A DNA stretch of 64,000 nucleotides from Calothrix sp. NIES-3974. Its GTDB lineage: Bacteria; Cyanobacteriota; Cyanobacteriia; Cyanobacteriales; Nostocaceae. The position numbers and the translations under genes are program-made. The stretch lies in assembly GCF_002368395.1 (NCBI RefSeq), contig NZ_AP018254.1:2232001-2296000 (forward strand), written 5' to 3'. Of this stretch, positions 18,802-27,344 are shown in pieces (the first letter of the stretch is position 1; each line of letters begins with the position of its first letter). The notes below the pieces were generated by a model, which ran no database searches, was not told where the DNA came from, and saw only the letters and a program-made list of their open reading frames with translations.

Positions 18802-20089
18802 TTCTTATTTTTCGGTGGGGATGACTGACTTCTTGGAATTCTTTGACTGATTGGATATGGTGGGAATTGGGAAGGATGACTTTTATGGGGCGATCGCGTA
18901 GTATGTAACTATAAATCCAATGTATGAAAACTTGGATTCGATTGCGGATTCCTGGTAAATATACTAGATGCACTTGTAACCAGAGTATCCACGCAATTAG
19001 TCCCTGGAGACGAATTTTGCCGATTTCTGCAATTGCATAGTTGCGTCCTAATACCACCATTGTCCCTGGATGTTGGTGGTGTAAGGGTTGGGGTGTACGA
19101 CCTTGAATCTGACGCTGAATATTTTCAGCAGCCCATTTACCTTGAGCGATCGCGGTGGATGCTACCATTGGTTGTTGTAGGGTGGGAGCTGCAATGTCGC
19201 CAATTAGATATAGGTTGTTGATGTGGGGATGTTGCAGGGTTGGCAATACTTCAACTTGACCGTTTTCGGCAGTTAGTCCCCACCGTTCTAAAAGGGGGTG
19301 ACTACGTACTCCAGCAGTCCAAATCACGGTTTTGGTGGGAATTACTCTTCCATCATCCAAATATAAGGCATCGGCGGTGACTTTGTTCACTTGGGAATGG
19401 AAACGGATTTCTACTCCCATTGATTGCAATTTGCGTCGCGCATAATCTCCACTTTGGGGTGATAGTTCTGGTAATAATCGCTGTCCCCGTTGCAATAGAA
19501 CAATCCGTACACGACGCACATCGGTGTTGGGATAATCTTTTGACAAAGAATTGTGTATCCAATCTGCTAAATCTGCGGCTAATTCCACACCTGTCGCACC
19601 TCCACCAACGATACAAAAGGTTAAAAGTTGGCAAGATTTAGGTTTATGGGTGGGGTTTTGACTTCGTTCCCAACAAGTTAAAATATGGTTGCGTAAATTG
19701 ACTGCATCGTGGATATTTTTGAGGGCAAAACCAAATTCCGCAGCACCAGTAATTTGACCGTAATTGGTTTTAGTACCGCAGGCAATTACTAGATAATCAT
19801 ATTTAATTAAATCCCGCTCAACTTCCAATAACTGTTTATGGAAATTCACCCGCTTCACAGTGGTGGTAATGCAGCGAATGTGATTTGATTTACCGATAGC
19901 ACGGTGAAGGGGGTACAGGGTATTTGTCGGTGCGATCGCGGCTGTGGCAACTTGATGGAGTAGGGGAGAAAAAGTGTGATAATTCTCACTATTGAGTAGC
20001 AGCACGTCCACGGATTTACCAGCTAATTTCCGCGCTACAGCTAATCCCGCAAATCCTGCTCCGACAATCACTACTCGCTTTCGCGTCAT
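18773..20089 (-). CDS. ndh: Type-2 NADH dehydrogenase (NAD(P)/FAD oxidoreductase)
   Basis: Protein of 438 residues. FAD-binding Rossmann motif VGAGFAGLAVA near residue 8, second nucleotide fold CIVGGGATGVELAADLAD near 163, and FAD-binding NLYLIGDIAAP near 297. The C-terminal segment LIAWILWLQVHLVYLPG (about 370-390) is the membrane-associated end typical of NDH-2. Known role: non-proton-pumping NADH:quinone oxidoreductase, in cyanobacteria partly regulatory. The last ten or so codons (SRDDPSGRL) are translated from a dispersed palindrome, so the natural C-terminus was probably different. It is transcribed towards the TPR remnant. Confidence 0.9.
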   Translation of the reverse strand: MTRKRVVIVGAGFAGLAVARKLAGKSVDVLLLNSENYHTFSPLLHQVATAAIAPTNTLYPLHRAIGKSNHIRCITTTVKRVNFHKQLLEVERDLIKYDYLVIACGTKTNYGQITGAAEFGFALKNIHDAVNLRNHILTCWERSQNPTHKPKSCQLLTFCIVGGGATGVELAADLADWIHNSLSKDYPNTDVRRVRIVLLQRGQRLLPELSPQSGDYARRKLQSMGVEIRFHSQVNKVTADALYLDDGRVIPTKTVIWTAGVRSHPLLERWGLTAENGQVEVLPTLQHPHINNLYLIGDIAAPTLQQPMVASTAIAQGKWAAENIQRQIQGRTPQPLHHQHPGTMVVLGRNYAIAEIGKIRLQGLIAWILWLQVHLVYLPGIRNRIQVFIHWIYSYILRDRPIKVILPNSHHIQSVKEFQEVSHPHRKIRSRDDPSGRL

Positions 20090-20200
20090 ATTCCCTCAAA
20101 CCTCGGTCTATTGGCAGCTGCAATTAATCTTAACAGTACCGTAAATGGAAAAATGCCATTTCGACAACCTGGAATATTCGCGATTTCTAATCTTTGTCGG

Positions 20201-20224
20201 GATGTAGCATGGCTACGTCTCTAC
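20201..20224. repeat. Palindrome, GATGTAGC-arm variant
   Basis: GATGTAGCATGGCTACGTCTCTAC: inner TAGC/GCTA arms and the CGTCTCTAC right arm of the dispersed palindrome family. It lies upstream of ndh. Confidence 0.6.
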
Positions 20225-20268
20225 AACACAACGATAATTTAATGTGAGTTCGATGAACCTCACCCCAA

Positions 20269-20293
20269 CCCCTCTCCGCAGAACGGAGAGGGG
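20269..20293. repeat. CCCCTCTCCG hairpin, dispersed cyanobacterial repeat
   Basis: CCCCTCTCCG (20269-20278) and CGGAGAGGGG (20284-20293) form a perfect 10-bp stem with a 5-base loop. A partial second copy (GGAGAGAGGATTGGAGAGGGG) follows at about 20350-20375. The rest of 20090-20559 holds no gene. Confidence 0.7.
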
Positions 20294-20559
20294 CGGAAAA
20301 ATCTGTGGTTTTAACCAAAAATCAAGGTTGCCAAAGTCTGTATCCATTTCGGAGAGAGGATTGGAGAGGGGTTATTTGAATCCGTCGAATTCATCTTAAT
20401 TTTATCAATCATGATCCAAAATCTAAAATCAAAGGACAGAAATTACCCCCCACAGATTTATGCTCAACGATGAATTAAGCTCTCTCAAGGGAAAGTTATA
20501 AACCCCCATTCCCATCGATTACAAATAGGGTGTTCAATCTCCAGGGGAACCTAAATAAA

Positions 20560-21003
20560 ATGAAACTGAATTATTTGATGAATTGTTTGGTGGCTATCCA
20601 ACGTCGGTTATTTAGCAGTATATTGTGCTTGATGGCGATCGCTTTTGTTTGGCAAGGTGGATTTTCGATTAATCACGCGATCGCAACTCCATTTAATCCT
20701 ATGCTTGCAACGGATATGGGTCGTCAAGTCAAGGATAAAGCCAGAGAAGATGCAAGCAATGTTAAAGGTTTTATCCGCGATGCAGCTAATCAAGTGGAGA
20801 AAACTGCTAACCAGAATGCTAACAAAGTCGGACAAGCAACGGATGGAAGCGGGAATTTCCTCGAACGGAAAGCAAACCAAGATGCAGCGACCATCCAAAG
20901 ACGTGCAGAGGCTGATGCAGTGCGCACTCAAAAAGCTGTAGATTCAACCAAAAATGCCGTTGAACGCACTGTTGATAATATCAAAGATGCTTTCACCAGC
21001 TAA
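20560..21003 (+). CDS. Small exported Ala/Lys-rich helical protein, unknown
   Basis: Protein of 147 residues. An N-terminal signal-like region with hydrophobic core (about 20-42) is followed by a polar, Ala/Asn/Lys-rich region with heptad-like repeats (DKAREDASNVKGFIRDAANQ, VGQATDGSGNFLERKANQDA, TVDNIKDAF). The pattern resembles LEA-like or CsbD-like stress proteins, but no family is claimed. The frame is open from 20530, but the ATG at 20560 follows an AGGGGAA motif at a workable distance and starts a better signal sequence (MKLNYL). Confidence 0.7.
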   Translation: MKLNYLMNCLVAIQRRLFSSILCLMAIAFVWQGGFSINHAIATPFNPMLATDMGRQVKDKAREDASNVKGFIRDAANQVEKTANQNANKVGQATDGSGNFLERKANQDAATIQRRAEADAVRTQKAVDSTKNAVERTVDNIKDAFTS

Positions 21004-21418
21004 AAACTGATTCCAACTGAAACTTCCAAGAAAGTATTCCTGTTCGTAGTAGCACCCATAGCGCCCTATGTTAACGCTTTTTCATGGCTAAGACCACTAC
21101 TACGAACCCCTCAAAAAATTATATATGTATATATGTGGTCGAATTGTGGTGTGTACTTTAAGCAGTAAGTAGGTGGGTGGTAAAAATTGTCGTTGATATC
21201 AGGGAGTAGGAGTCTTGTGATTTGATGGCGATCGCAATTCTATCATCTCAATATACAAAATATACCACTATCCCCCAGAACTCAGTACCCAGTTGAAAAA
21301 TCTATCTTAGTAGCGGCAATTCGTGAATTACCGCTACTTTCGATTATGTACAAGTTCTGATACGGTATTAATCTAGCGAGTTATTTTGGTAGACTCAAAG
21401 TCTCAAGTTGTTTTATCT
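21004..21418. other. Gene-free spacer with repeat
   Basis: No gene seen. Bases 21035-21112 (TTCGTAGTAGCACCCATAGCGCC...CTACGAACCCCTCAAAA) form a fold-back and share a pattern with 50529-50610. The rest is AT-rich. Confidence 0.5.
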
Positions 21419-21586
21419 CTAGATGTTCTTGAGTAGATTCTTGACCATATTGTCCTTAACCATCATTTGTCGTAGCACCTCTAACAAGTAGGCTTGAGCT
21501 TCCTCTCGACTCAACTCCTCTATCTGGTGCTTAAAACTTTGTAAGCGAAACTGCTGCTCTAAGGTCAACTCGTTGGTAAAATCCAT
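21419..21586 (-). CDS. nblA: NblA-like phycobilisome degradation protein
   Basis: A 55-codon gene. The product contains ELTLEQQFRLQSF, LSREEAQAYLLEVLRQMMVKDNMVKNLLK, matching the NblA family pattern (LSLEQQF near the N-terminus, then LSREQAQ, then L..LY.QMMVR...Y..LLK) and its usual 55-65 residue length. A strong ribosome binding site (GAAAGGAG) lies 6 bases before the ATG at 21586. NblA is the adaptor that targets phycobilisomes for Clp-mediated breakdown during nitrogen or sulphur starvation. It is monocistronic here, between two long spacers. One oddity is the Met-Val-Lys-Asp-Asn segment where many family members have an aromatic residue. No NtcA site was identified by eye. Confidence 0.85.
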   Translation of the reverse strand: MDFTNELTLEQQFRLQSFKHQIEELSREEAQAYLLEVLRQMMVKDNMVKNLLKNI

Positions 21587-21747
21587 GATTCACTCCTTTC
21601 ATCCGGTTGAATCGATCCCACTATGTACTCGTGTGCCTGCGACTACGTAGGGTAATCTGATATTTATTTTAGCATAAGGTATGTATATTTCAAATATTTT
21701 GTCAAGCCATGAGTAAAGAGAGTAACAAAAATTTATCTTTTGGGGAA

Positions 21748-21773
21748 GAGACGACCCGTCGGGTCATCTGTAC
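21748..21773. repeat. Palindrome, GAGACG family (ACCCGTCGGGT core)
   Basis: GAGACGACCCGTCGGGTCATCTGTAC, with two mismatches in the right arm. Same core as the copies at 17893 and 18776. Confidence 0.7.
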
Positions 21774-21804
21774 GGGAGTAGGAATGAGCTATTTTTTTGT
21801 ATTT

Positions 21805-21832
21805 GTAGAAATGTAGCGCTACTACATCTCAT
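21805..21832. repeat. Palindrome, TAGCGCTA core
   Basis: TAGAAATGTAGCGCTACTACATCTCA: arms near those of the GAGACG family with a TAGCGCTA centre. Confidence 0.5.
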
Positions 21833-22008
21833 GTTCTGAATGCATGACAAACATTTTTTGTGGAATCGGTATTAATTCCACAAGAAGTTGATTGTTGGGT
21901 GATGGTACAGAAGGTGAATAATATTGCTCTTATTTGATTCGGTACACCACAACACATAAAAGTGCTTTCCCCTTCCCTACTCCCTACCTGACAGCAGACC
22001 CTACATAG

Positions 22009-22692
22009 TTAAATTCTGGCAGCCAAATTAGCCAACTGCTTATAATTAGTGAGATATAAAGCTTGTTTTGCCGTATCGATATTAATCCACCCTTTTTCCG
22101 ATAACTTTTCCAAAATCATCTTTGTTTCTTCCACACCGATTTCTGTGACATCAGCCAAATCTTGGTGAGAAATATTCAGAATTTCCTGACCGTAATTGGA
22201 TTCTTGACCGTAGCTTTCAGCCAAATTGACCAAGGTATATGCTAACTTGACAGCAGGTGGGGAAGTTCGCATTTGTAAGCGCATATTCACATGGCGCAAT
22301 CTTCTGACCATTAGTTGCAACATGCGGTGGTGTAATTGGGGGTCTTTAAACAGGGTTTGGACAAAGCAATTACGGGAAACGCTGAGTAACTTCACTGGAG
22401 AAAGGGCAATGACATCGGTGGAACGGGGGGATTCGTCGAGAATAGCCATTTCTCCGAAAAAATCACCCTTACCGAGAATTGCGATCGCTCGTGTATCTTC
22501 TCCGATTGTACGACGAACTTTCACCCAACCAGAAACGACGAAATAGACTGCATTTCCCCAGGAATCTTCCATTAATACAGCTCGTCCCGTGGGGTACTCA
22601 TGTTCTGTTGCCACATTTAGTAACCATTCCAAGGTTTGTGGATTGGCTGTACTGAGTAGGGGAAAAATTTCGCTAAAAATTTCGGTGAGCAT
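22009..22692 (-). CDS. Crp/Fnr-family transcription regulator
   Basis: Protein of 227 residues: a cyclic-nucleotide-binding-type beta barrel (about 15-130; GDFFGEMAILDESPRSTDVIALSPVKLL), a dimerisation helix, and a Crp-type winged helix (about 150-225; ISHQDLADVTEIGVEETKMILEKLSEKGWI). The phosphate-binding cassette GEMAILDESPRSTDV retains the Glu and the Arg-Ser/Thr pair of cAMP binders, so binding of cAMP is possible. It is a single gene. The target is unknown; it is not NtcA, whose recognition helix differs. Confidence 0.9.
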   Translation of the reverse strand: MLTEIFSEIFPLLSTANPQTLEWLLNVATEHEYPTGRAVLMEDSWGNAVYFVVSGWVKVRRTIGEDTRAIAILGKGDFFGEMAILDESPRSTDVIALSPVKLLSVSRNCFVQTLFKDPQLHHRMLQLMVRRLRHVNMRLQMRTSPPAVKLAYTLVNLAESYGQESNYGQEILNISHQDLADVTEIGVEETKMILEKLSEKGWINIDTAKQALYLTNYKQLANLAARI

Positions 22693-22740
22693 GAAACTTT
22701 AACAAACGGGAAAATGATTAATATTTTGGATTTTGGATTT

Positions 22741-22770
22741 GGTAGAGACGTAGCGGTGCTACGTATCTAC
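22741..22770. repeat. Palindrome, GAGACG family (TAGCGGTGCTA core)
   Basis: GGTAGAGACGTAGCGGTGCT, then ACGTATCTAC: arms GTAGAGACGTAGC and GCTACGTATCTAC. Confidence 0.75.
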
Positions 22771-22840
22771 ACAGGAAAATAATACCGATTCAAAAAATAT
22801 TTGCAACACATCCAGGGTATGGGATGCAATATATATAGCA

Positions 22841-23032
22841 ACGCAATATATTACATGATATATATGGAGACGTAATATATTGTAGGAACGCAACATATTA
22901 CATGACATATGTGGAGACGTAATATATTGTAGGAACGCAACATATTACATGATATATGTGAAGACGTAATATATTGTAGGAACGCAACATACTACATGAC
23001 ATATTTGGAGACGTAATATATTACGTCTCTAC
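22841..23032. repeat. 47-bp tandem hairpin array (four copies)
   Basis: Four direct repeats start with ACGCAAYATA at 22841, 22888, 22935 and 22982, exactly 47 bases apart. Each unit contains imperfect inverted arms (GCAACATATTAC and GTAATATATTGT), so each can fold as a hairpin. The last copy ends in a perfect 22-bp palindrome GAGACGTAATA/TATTACGTCTC at 23008-23029, linking the array to the GAGACG palindrome family. There is no spacer between units, so it is not a CRISPR. The remaining 23033-23255 is AT-rich, without a gene. Confidence 0.9.
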
Positions 23033-23255
23033 AAACAAAATCTATCTGCCGCATTTTTTTCAAATTGGTATAACTTTTTCTTTCTCCTTACTACCTATTT
23101 TCAAAACATATTTTGGCTGATCAAACCTTGCAAAGGACTACATCAACCAATTGGTTTAAATTATAAATCCAAATCTAAATACTGAATTTTATTACAACAC
23201 AGATTTTTTACTATCGAAATCAGCAGTTTTACCGAAAGTTAGGCTCATATAAACT

Positions 23256-24272
23256 ATGGTTTGGACTTCCCTCCATGCTCATTTCCATCAAGTGATTCGC
23301 ACGCGGAAATTATTTCTTCCTCGACAACGGATTCTGATGGCGGTTTCCGGTGGACAGGATTCCCTGTGTCTAGCGAAACTAATGGTTGACTTACAACCTA
23401 AGTGGGATTGGCAGTTAGGGATAATCCATTGTGATCATCGTTGGCGTAGTGATTCCCAGGCTAATGGGGAGCATGTGAGGGAAATTGCCAGGGGTTGGGG
23501 TATTGCTTTTTACTTAGAAGTGACACCAATGGAATTAGGTAGTGAAGCTGTTGCCAGGGATTGGCGATATGGGGTATTTTTACAAACAGCCCAAGCCCAT
23601 GCCTATACATCCGTGGTGACGGGACATACTCAAAGCGATCGCGCGGAAACTTTGCTATATAATTTACTCCGTGGCAGTGGTGCGGATGGCTTACAGGCTT
23701 TAACTTGGCAAAGACAACTGAGTCCTGAAGTGAGTTTGGTGCGACCCATGCTAACTATTAGTCGTTCCCAAACGGGTCAGTTTTGTCAGGAGATGGATTT
23801 AGCTGTGTGGGAGGATACAACTAATACAGACCTCAAATACACTCGCAATCGGATTCGTCAAGAATTATTACCCTATCTACAAGCACACTTTAATCCCCAA
23901 GTGGAAGTAGCCTTAGGAAGGACAGCCGAACTGTTGCAAGCGGATGTAGAATGTTGGCAAGCGCAAGCAGAATTGGACTTACAGCTGGTCTTAGAAAATC
24001 ACCACGAAATTGATGTCAAGCTAGATGGGACAACTTCCCCAGTCTTCACACTGAAGTTAAATTGTCAAAAACTGCGAAAACTCCACCTCTCCCGTCAACG
24101 TCGAGTCATGCGGAAATTTTTGCTAGAATATCTCGGTATTTCGCCAAACTTTGAGCAAATCGAAAAAATTATCGCCCTCATTACAGCACCATCGCGATCG
24201 CAAACCGATCCTTTTCCTGGAGGTGCGATCGCATTTGTGGAAAATGGTTATATTATGTTTAAATATAGTTAA
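23256..24272 (+). CDS. tilS: tRNA(Ile)-lysidine synthase
   Basis: Protein of 338 residues of the PP-loop ATPase family. The ATP-binding SGGQDS motif is at residues 31-36, followed by HCDHRWRSDSQANGEHV and HTQSDRAETLLYNLLRGSGADGL, both diagnostic of TilS. The enzyme converts cytidine 34 of tRNA-Ile(CAU) to lysidine with ATP and lysine, which is essential for reading AUA. It has the shorter, cyanobacterial length with only a partial C-terminal substrate-binding region. It is single, and ends next to a palindromic repeat. Confidence 0.96.
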   Translation: MVWTSLHAHFHQVIRTRKLFLPRQRILMAVSGGQDSLCLAKLMVDLQPKWDWQLGIIHCDHRWRSDSQANGEHVREIARGWGIAFYLEVTPMELGSEAVARDWRYGVFLQTAQAHAYTSVVTGHTQSDRAETLLYNLLRGSGADGLQALTWQRQLSPEVSLVRPMLTISRSQTGQFCQEMDLAVWEDTTNTDLKYTRNRIRQELLPYLQAHFNPQVEVALGRTAELLQADVECWQAQAELDLQLVLENHHEIDVKLDGTTSPVFTLKLNCQKLRKLHLSRQRRVMRKFLLEYLGISPNFEQIEKIIALITAPSRSQTDPFPGGAIAFVENGYIMFKYS

Positions 24273-24293
24273 TCCAAAATCCAAAATCCGTAG

Positions 24294-24321
24294 TAGAGAC
24301 GACCCCACGGGTCGTCTTTAC
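24294..24321. repeat. Palindrome, GAGACG family (ACCCCACGGGT core)
   Basis: TAGAGACGACCCCACGGGTC, then GTCTTTAC. It lies between convergent tilS and the HlyD-like gene and may serve as a bidirectional terminator. Confidence 0.7.
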
Positions 24322-24338
24322 TGTAATCCAACATCCAC

Positions 24339-25793
24339 CTAACTTGCACCGGTCAACTCCTTCAGAATTGGTAACACAAATTCAAGGGGACGTTTTTTCT
24401 CAACTTCAATCCGGACTGTTGTGGTGGTTCCAGCTGTAATTTGACTATCGGGTCCTTTGGAAGACGACCACTTGTAACCGCTTTTCGTGTTCGGATCTAA
24501 TTCCATTTCGGTGAAAACGGCAATGTGGGGACCTTGGTTAATCACACTGGGGAGGATATCAGGGTTGCCAACAATACTAGCTGCACCTTGTTGGGTAATG
24601 GGGAAGCTGGAAACATTGGTAACTTTGGCTCTAATACCGCCAAATTCTTCCCGTTTGACTGTGGAAGGTGTTACTTGTAACTCCATACCCGGTTTAATAT
24701 TCTTACCATCATTGACGGGTAGGAAGGTGACATTAACTAATTTGGCATCAGGTTCTTGAGCAGCAATTGTACCGATACCAATTCCCGCTTGCAATACTTG
24801 TCCAGGTTTAGCGGTGATTTCCAACACTGTACCAGTAAAATCACTGACAATTTGACTACTTTGTTGTAGCTGTAATTCAAGTTGACTGATGATTCTTTGG
24901 GTTTCTTGGATTTCTTTTTGACGGCTAACTTGAGCGGTTAGATCCTGTTCTTGTTGGCTAGCTTTGCGACTGGTGAGAGCTTTTAACTGGGTTTCAATTT
25001 CGTTAGCGCGGTTGAGGTTATTTAGGTATTCCTGTTGTGCTTGAGCTTCCCTAACTGCAACTTGGTTTAATTGGGATTCCACTTCGTTAATTTGGGTTTG
25101 GGAACCGATAAATTCCTGTTGTGCTTGCAGAGCTACATCCTTAGCCACAGCACCTTGTCGGAAGAGATTTTCCCGTTCTTCCCAACGTTTTTTCAAAGTT
25201 GGTTGCAGGTTGCGCAAAGTTTGCAAACGCTGACGCAGATTTTCCCGTTCTTTTGTGAGGACATCTAAACCCTTTTCCCGGAGTACCGGAGTCAGGGATT
25301 GAACTGTTTCTAAGCTTTTTTGTAGGGTTTCTCGCTGTTGTTCGAGTGCTTTTTCTTCCAATCCGGAACGTTGGCTTTGGATTAGTTTAGCAGTTTGGTC
25401 TTGCAAGCGCAATTGGTTGAGTTTTTCTCGATTTAATTGTAATTGGCTGCGTAATTCCGATTGGTCAATGGTAGCAATAACTTGACCTTTTTTGACCTTA
25501 TCACCAATATCAACCTTTAAATCGAGAATGCGTCCAGAATTCGGGGATTGCAACGTCACGACTTTACTAGGATAAATAATCACACCGCGACCACTGGTAA
25601 TCACAGGAATTCGACCGAACCAACTCCAAGCACCAGCAGCAGCAACCAGAGAACCTAAAGCAAATAGGGACAACCAACGTCGGGGATTAGTGACTTTGAC
25701 TAGTAAATCGAGCTGTTCTGGAGAAGAAATTTTTTCTAAAGCTTCTTTACGAAAGATATTATTTTTAGGTTGAGTATTTTGTTGCGTAACCAT
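24339..25793 (-). CDS. HlyD-family membrane fusion protein
   Basis: Protein of 484 residues. One N-terminal membrane helix (about 39-58), a biotinyl/lipoyl-like half (VVTLQSPNSGRILDLKVDIGDKVKKGQVIATID, about 80-110), a long coiled coil (about 112-310, rich in Q/L/E heptads) and the second lipoyl half plus beta barrel (GTVLEITAKPGQVLQAG). This is the periplasmic adaptor of a type I (ABC) secretion system. It ends in a conserved-looking KKRPLEFVLPILKELTG. It lies 72 bases after the double cNMP-binding protein and downstream of a double-glycine peptide gene, so it probably exports that peptide. The ABC ATPase itself is not in this locus. Confidence 0.92.
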   Translation of the reverse strand: MVTQQNTQPKNNIFRKEALEKISSPEQLDLLVKVTNPRRWLSLFALGSLVAAAGAWSWFGRIPVITSGRGVIIYPSKVVTLQSPNSGRILDLKVDIGDKVKKGQVIATIDQSELRSQLQLNREKLNQLRLQDQTAKLIQSQRSGLEEKALEQQRETLQKSLETVQSLTPVLREKGLDVLTKERENLRQRLQTLRNLQPTLKKRWEERENLFRQGAVAKDVALQAQQEFIGSQTQINEVESQLNQVAVREAQAQQEYLNNLNRANEIETQLKALTSRKASQQEQDLTAQVSRQKEIQETQRIISQLELQLQQSSQIVSDFTGTVLEITAKPGQVLQAGIGIGTIAAQEPDAKLVNVTFLPVNDGKNIKPGMELQVTPSTVKREEFGGIRAKVTNVSSFPITQQGAASIVGNPDILPSVINQGPHIAVFTEMELDPNTKSGYKWSSSKGPDSQITAGTTTTVRIEVEKKRPLEFVLPILKELTGAS

Positions 25794-25865
25794 ATCGGGT
25801 GTACCAATTGTGAGTAATTAAATTGGGAGTTGGGAAATGCTTGAAATAATCCAAAATCTAAAATC

Positions 25866-26960
25866 CTACTTGATTCCCACACGTTTGAGCATCCAATCAA
25901 AACGCGCTCCTGCGATCGCCATCTGTGTTAAAAAATGATTATTGAGTTCGTTGGCATAGTCCTGGTCTAGGGATTCACCACTGCTGTAGGTTAAACGTCC
26001 ATATCCTAACCGGGACACAATTCCCTGTTGTTTATCGGCGAGAATAATGGCTAGAACTCGATAAAATCTGGCTGCAAAGCCAACATCGTGTAGGAGTTTG
26101 GCTGATAGTCGCCATTTAGGTATGGATAAAATTAACGAATCCCGTAGCGCTTTTACCGTCACTGCTGGGGGTTGGACTTCAATAAATGGAGTTTCCCCCA
26201 CAATATCCCCCCGCGATAATCTGGCTAATTCCTTTTCAATGATTTCTTGGGAACTATCTTCTAAGTTAGAAAAAGCATGAGCTAGGGGATTAAAATCGCC
26301 TTCCGGTGCATTCAATGCTACCGCCCCATCTAGTAAAATATGCAGGAATTCGATGGGTCTACCGCTACGAATTAATACGGCATCGGTCGTCACTTTTTCG
26401 ACTTTACCCGCCGCAATTAACCAATCAATATCACTATCTTCTAATTCCGCAAATACAATTAAAGCTTCCCGTAATTGGGGTTGACTCAAGACAACCGTAC
26501 TATGACCCAATTGGGAGAGAATTTTTTCCAGACGATGGGCCATTAAAATCGCCACAGACCGGTATAAATGGGCTGCAAATTCCTGGTCTTGCCTTAATTT
26601 TGCCATCAGTTGGGAAATCGGAATTTTTAACACTAACGATTTACAAGCTGCTGTCACCGTCGTCGGTAAATAATTCTCAACTAAGGGAATTTCTCCCACC
26701 ATTTCCCCACTCGACAATTGGGTTATTTCTCTTCCCGGTAATGCACCACCTTCTAAAGCAGCAAAAGCTCTTCCCAAGGGGTTTTCGTTTGGTTGATTGA
26801 GGGACACCGATAATGCACCATCAACCAGCACGTAAAGTGCATCTATTGGTTGACCTTGTTGAACTAAGACCTTTCCTGACTGAATTTCTTCTTGGTGTCC
26901 AACGGATAACATCCAGTCAATATCTTGATTGCTTAGTTCCTTAAGTAGAACTTCTGTCAT
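25866..26960 (-). CDS. Double cyclic-nucleotide-binding-domain protein, bacteriocin-export-associated
   Basis: Protein of 364 residues made of two similar halves, each with a Crp-type cNMP-binding fold: first about 10-150 (IQSGKVLVQQGQPIDALYVLVDGAL ... SGEMVGEIPLVENYLPTTVTAACKSLVLKIP), second about 165-320 (TTDAVLIRSGRPIEFLHILLDGAV ... RGDIVGETPFIEVQPPAVTVKALRDSLILSIP). There is no DNA-binding domain. The phosphate-binding Arg of true cAMP binders is missing from both cassettes, so nucleotide binding is doubtful. Such domains are often fused to or sit beside cyanobacterial peptidase-containing ABC exporters of double-glycine peptides. It lies between the precursor gene and the HlyD gene on the same strand. 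Confidence 0.85.
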   Translation of the reverse strand: MTEVLLKELSNQDIDWMLSVGHQEEIQSGKVLVQQGQPIDALYVLVDGALSVSLNQPNENPLGRAFAALEGGALPGREITQLSSGEMVGEIPLVENYLPTTVTAACKSLVLKIPISQLMAKLRQDQEFAAHLYRSVAILMAHRLEKILSQLGHSTVVLSQPQLREALIVFAELEDSDIDWLIAAGKVEKVTTDAVLIRSGRPIEFLHILLDGAVALNAPEGDFNPLAHAFSNLEDSSQEIIEKELARLSRGDIVGETPFIEVQPPAVTVKALRDSLILSIPKWRLSAKLLHDVGFAARFYRVLAIILADKQQGIVSRLGYGRLTYSSGESLDQDYANELNNHFLTQMAIAGARFDWMLKRVGIK

Positions 26961-27344
26961 GGATTACATTCCCTAGTCAAGCTAAAACGGTGGGAGAAAA
27001 TAGTTTTGTGAAAATAATTGAGTTATCCTGTATTTGGAGTAAATCCCTAAACTCGGATTTCTCACAAACTCCGAAAACTTGTAGTTAGTAGTCCGTGATG
27101 GGAGTAGGGAGTAGAGAATAATGGGAAAATCAACCCATTACTTAAGGCTTATCACTCCCTTATGAGAAATGTCGGTAAAGCTTCTAGGGAATACAGAGTA
27201 GTCGTAACAAATCCAGGCTATGACTCGTAGTTGGTTGTTAAATAAATAACAGCTAATAGGTACTAAATTAATTACCGATGAATACGGGTGGTGTGTTGCC
27301 ATAAATGCACCCACAAATATTACCGCTTCTTGCACCCTTACTGT
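26961..27344. other. Spacer with dispersed repeats
   Basis: No convincing gene. It contains two dispersed repeat motifs: GGATTTCTCACAAACTCCGA-like at 27055-27080, and a block at 27113-27180 also found near 28811-28915 and 49127-49195. Confidence 0.45.

Larger units (their letters stand above)
21587..22008. other. Gene-free spacer with repeats
   Basis: No gene. It holds the nblA leader and promoter, a GAGACGACCCGTCGGGTCATCTGTAC palindrome (21748-21773), a TAGAAATGTAGCGCTACTACATCTCA palindrome (21805-21832), and a copy of the TTCTGAATGTGTTGCAAACATTTTTGGAATCGGTA-like repeat (21831-21875). Confidence 0.6.

Noticed and set aside
22841-23032. CRISPR-like array
   Set aside because: Units are directly adjacent, with no unique spacers and no cas genes nearby.
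27138-27335. 65-codon minus-strand frame between the precursor and the cNMP gene, as a second peptide
   Set aside because: No double-glycine leader or binding site, and it overlaps dispersed repeats.
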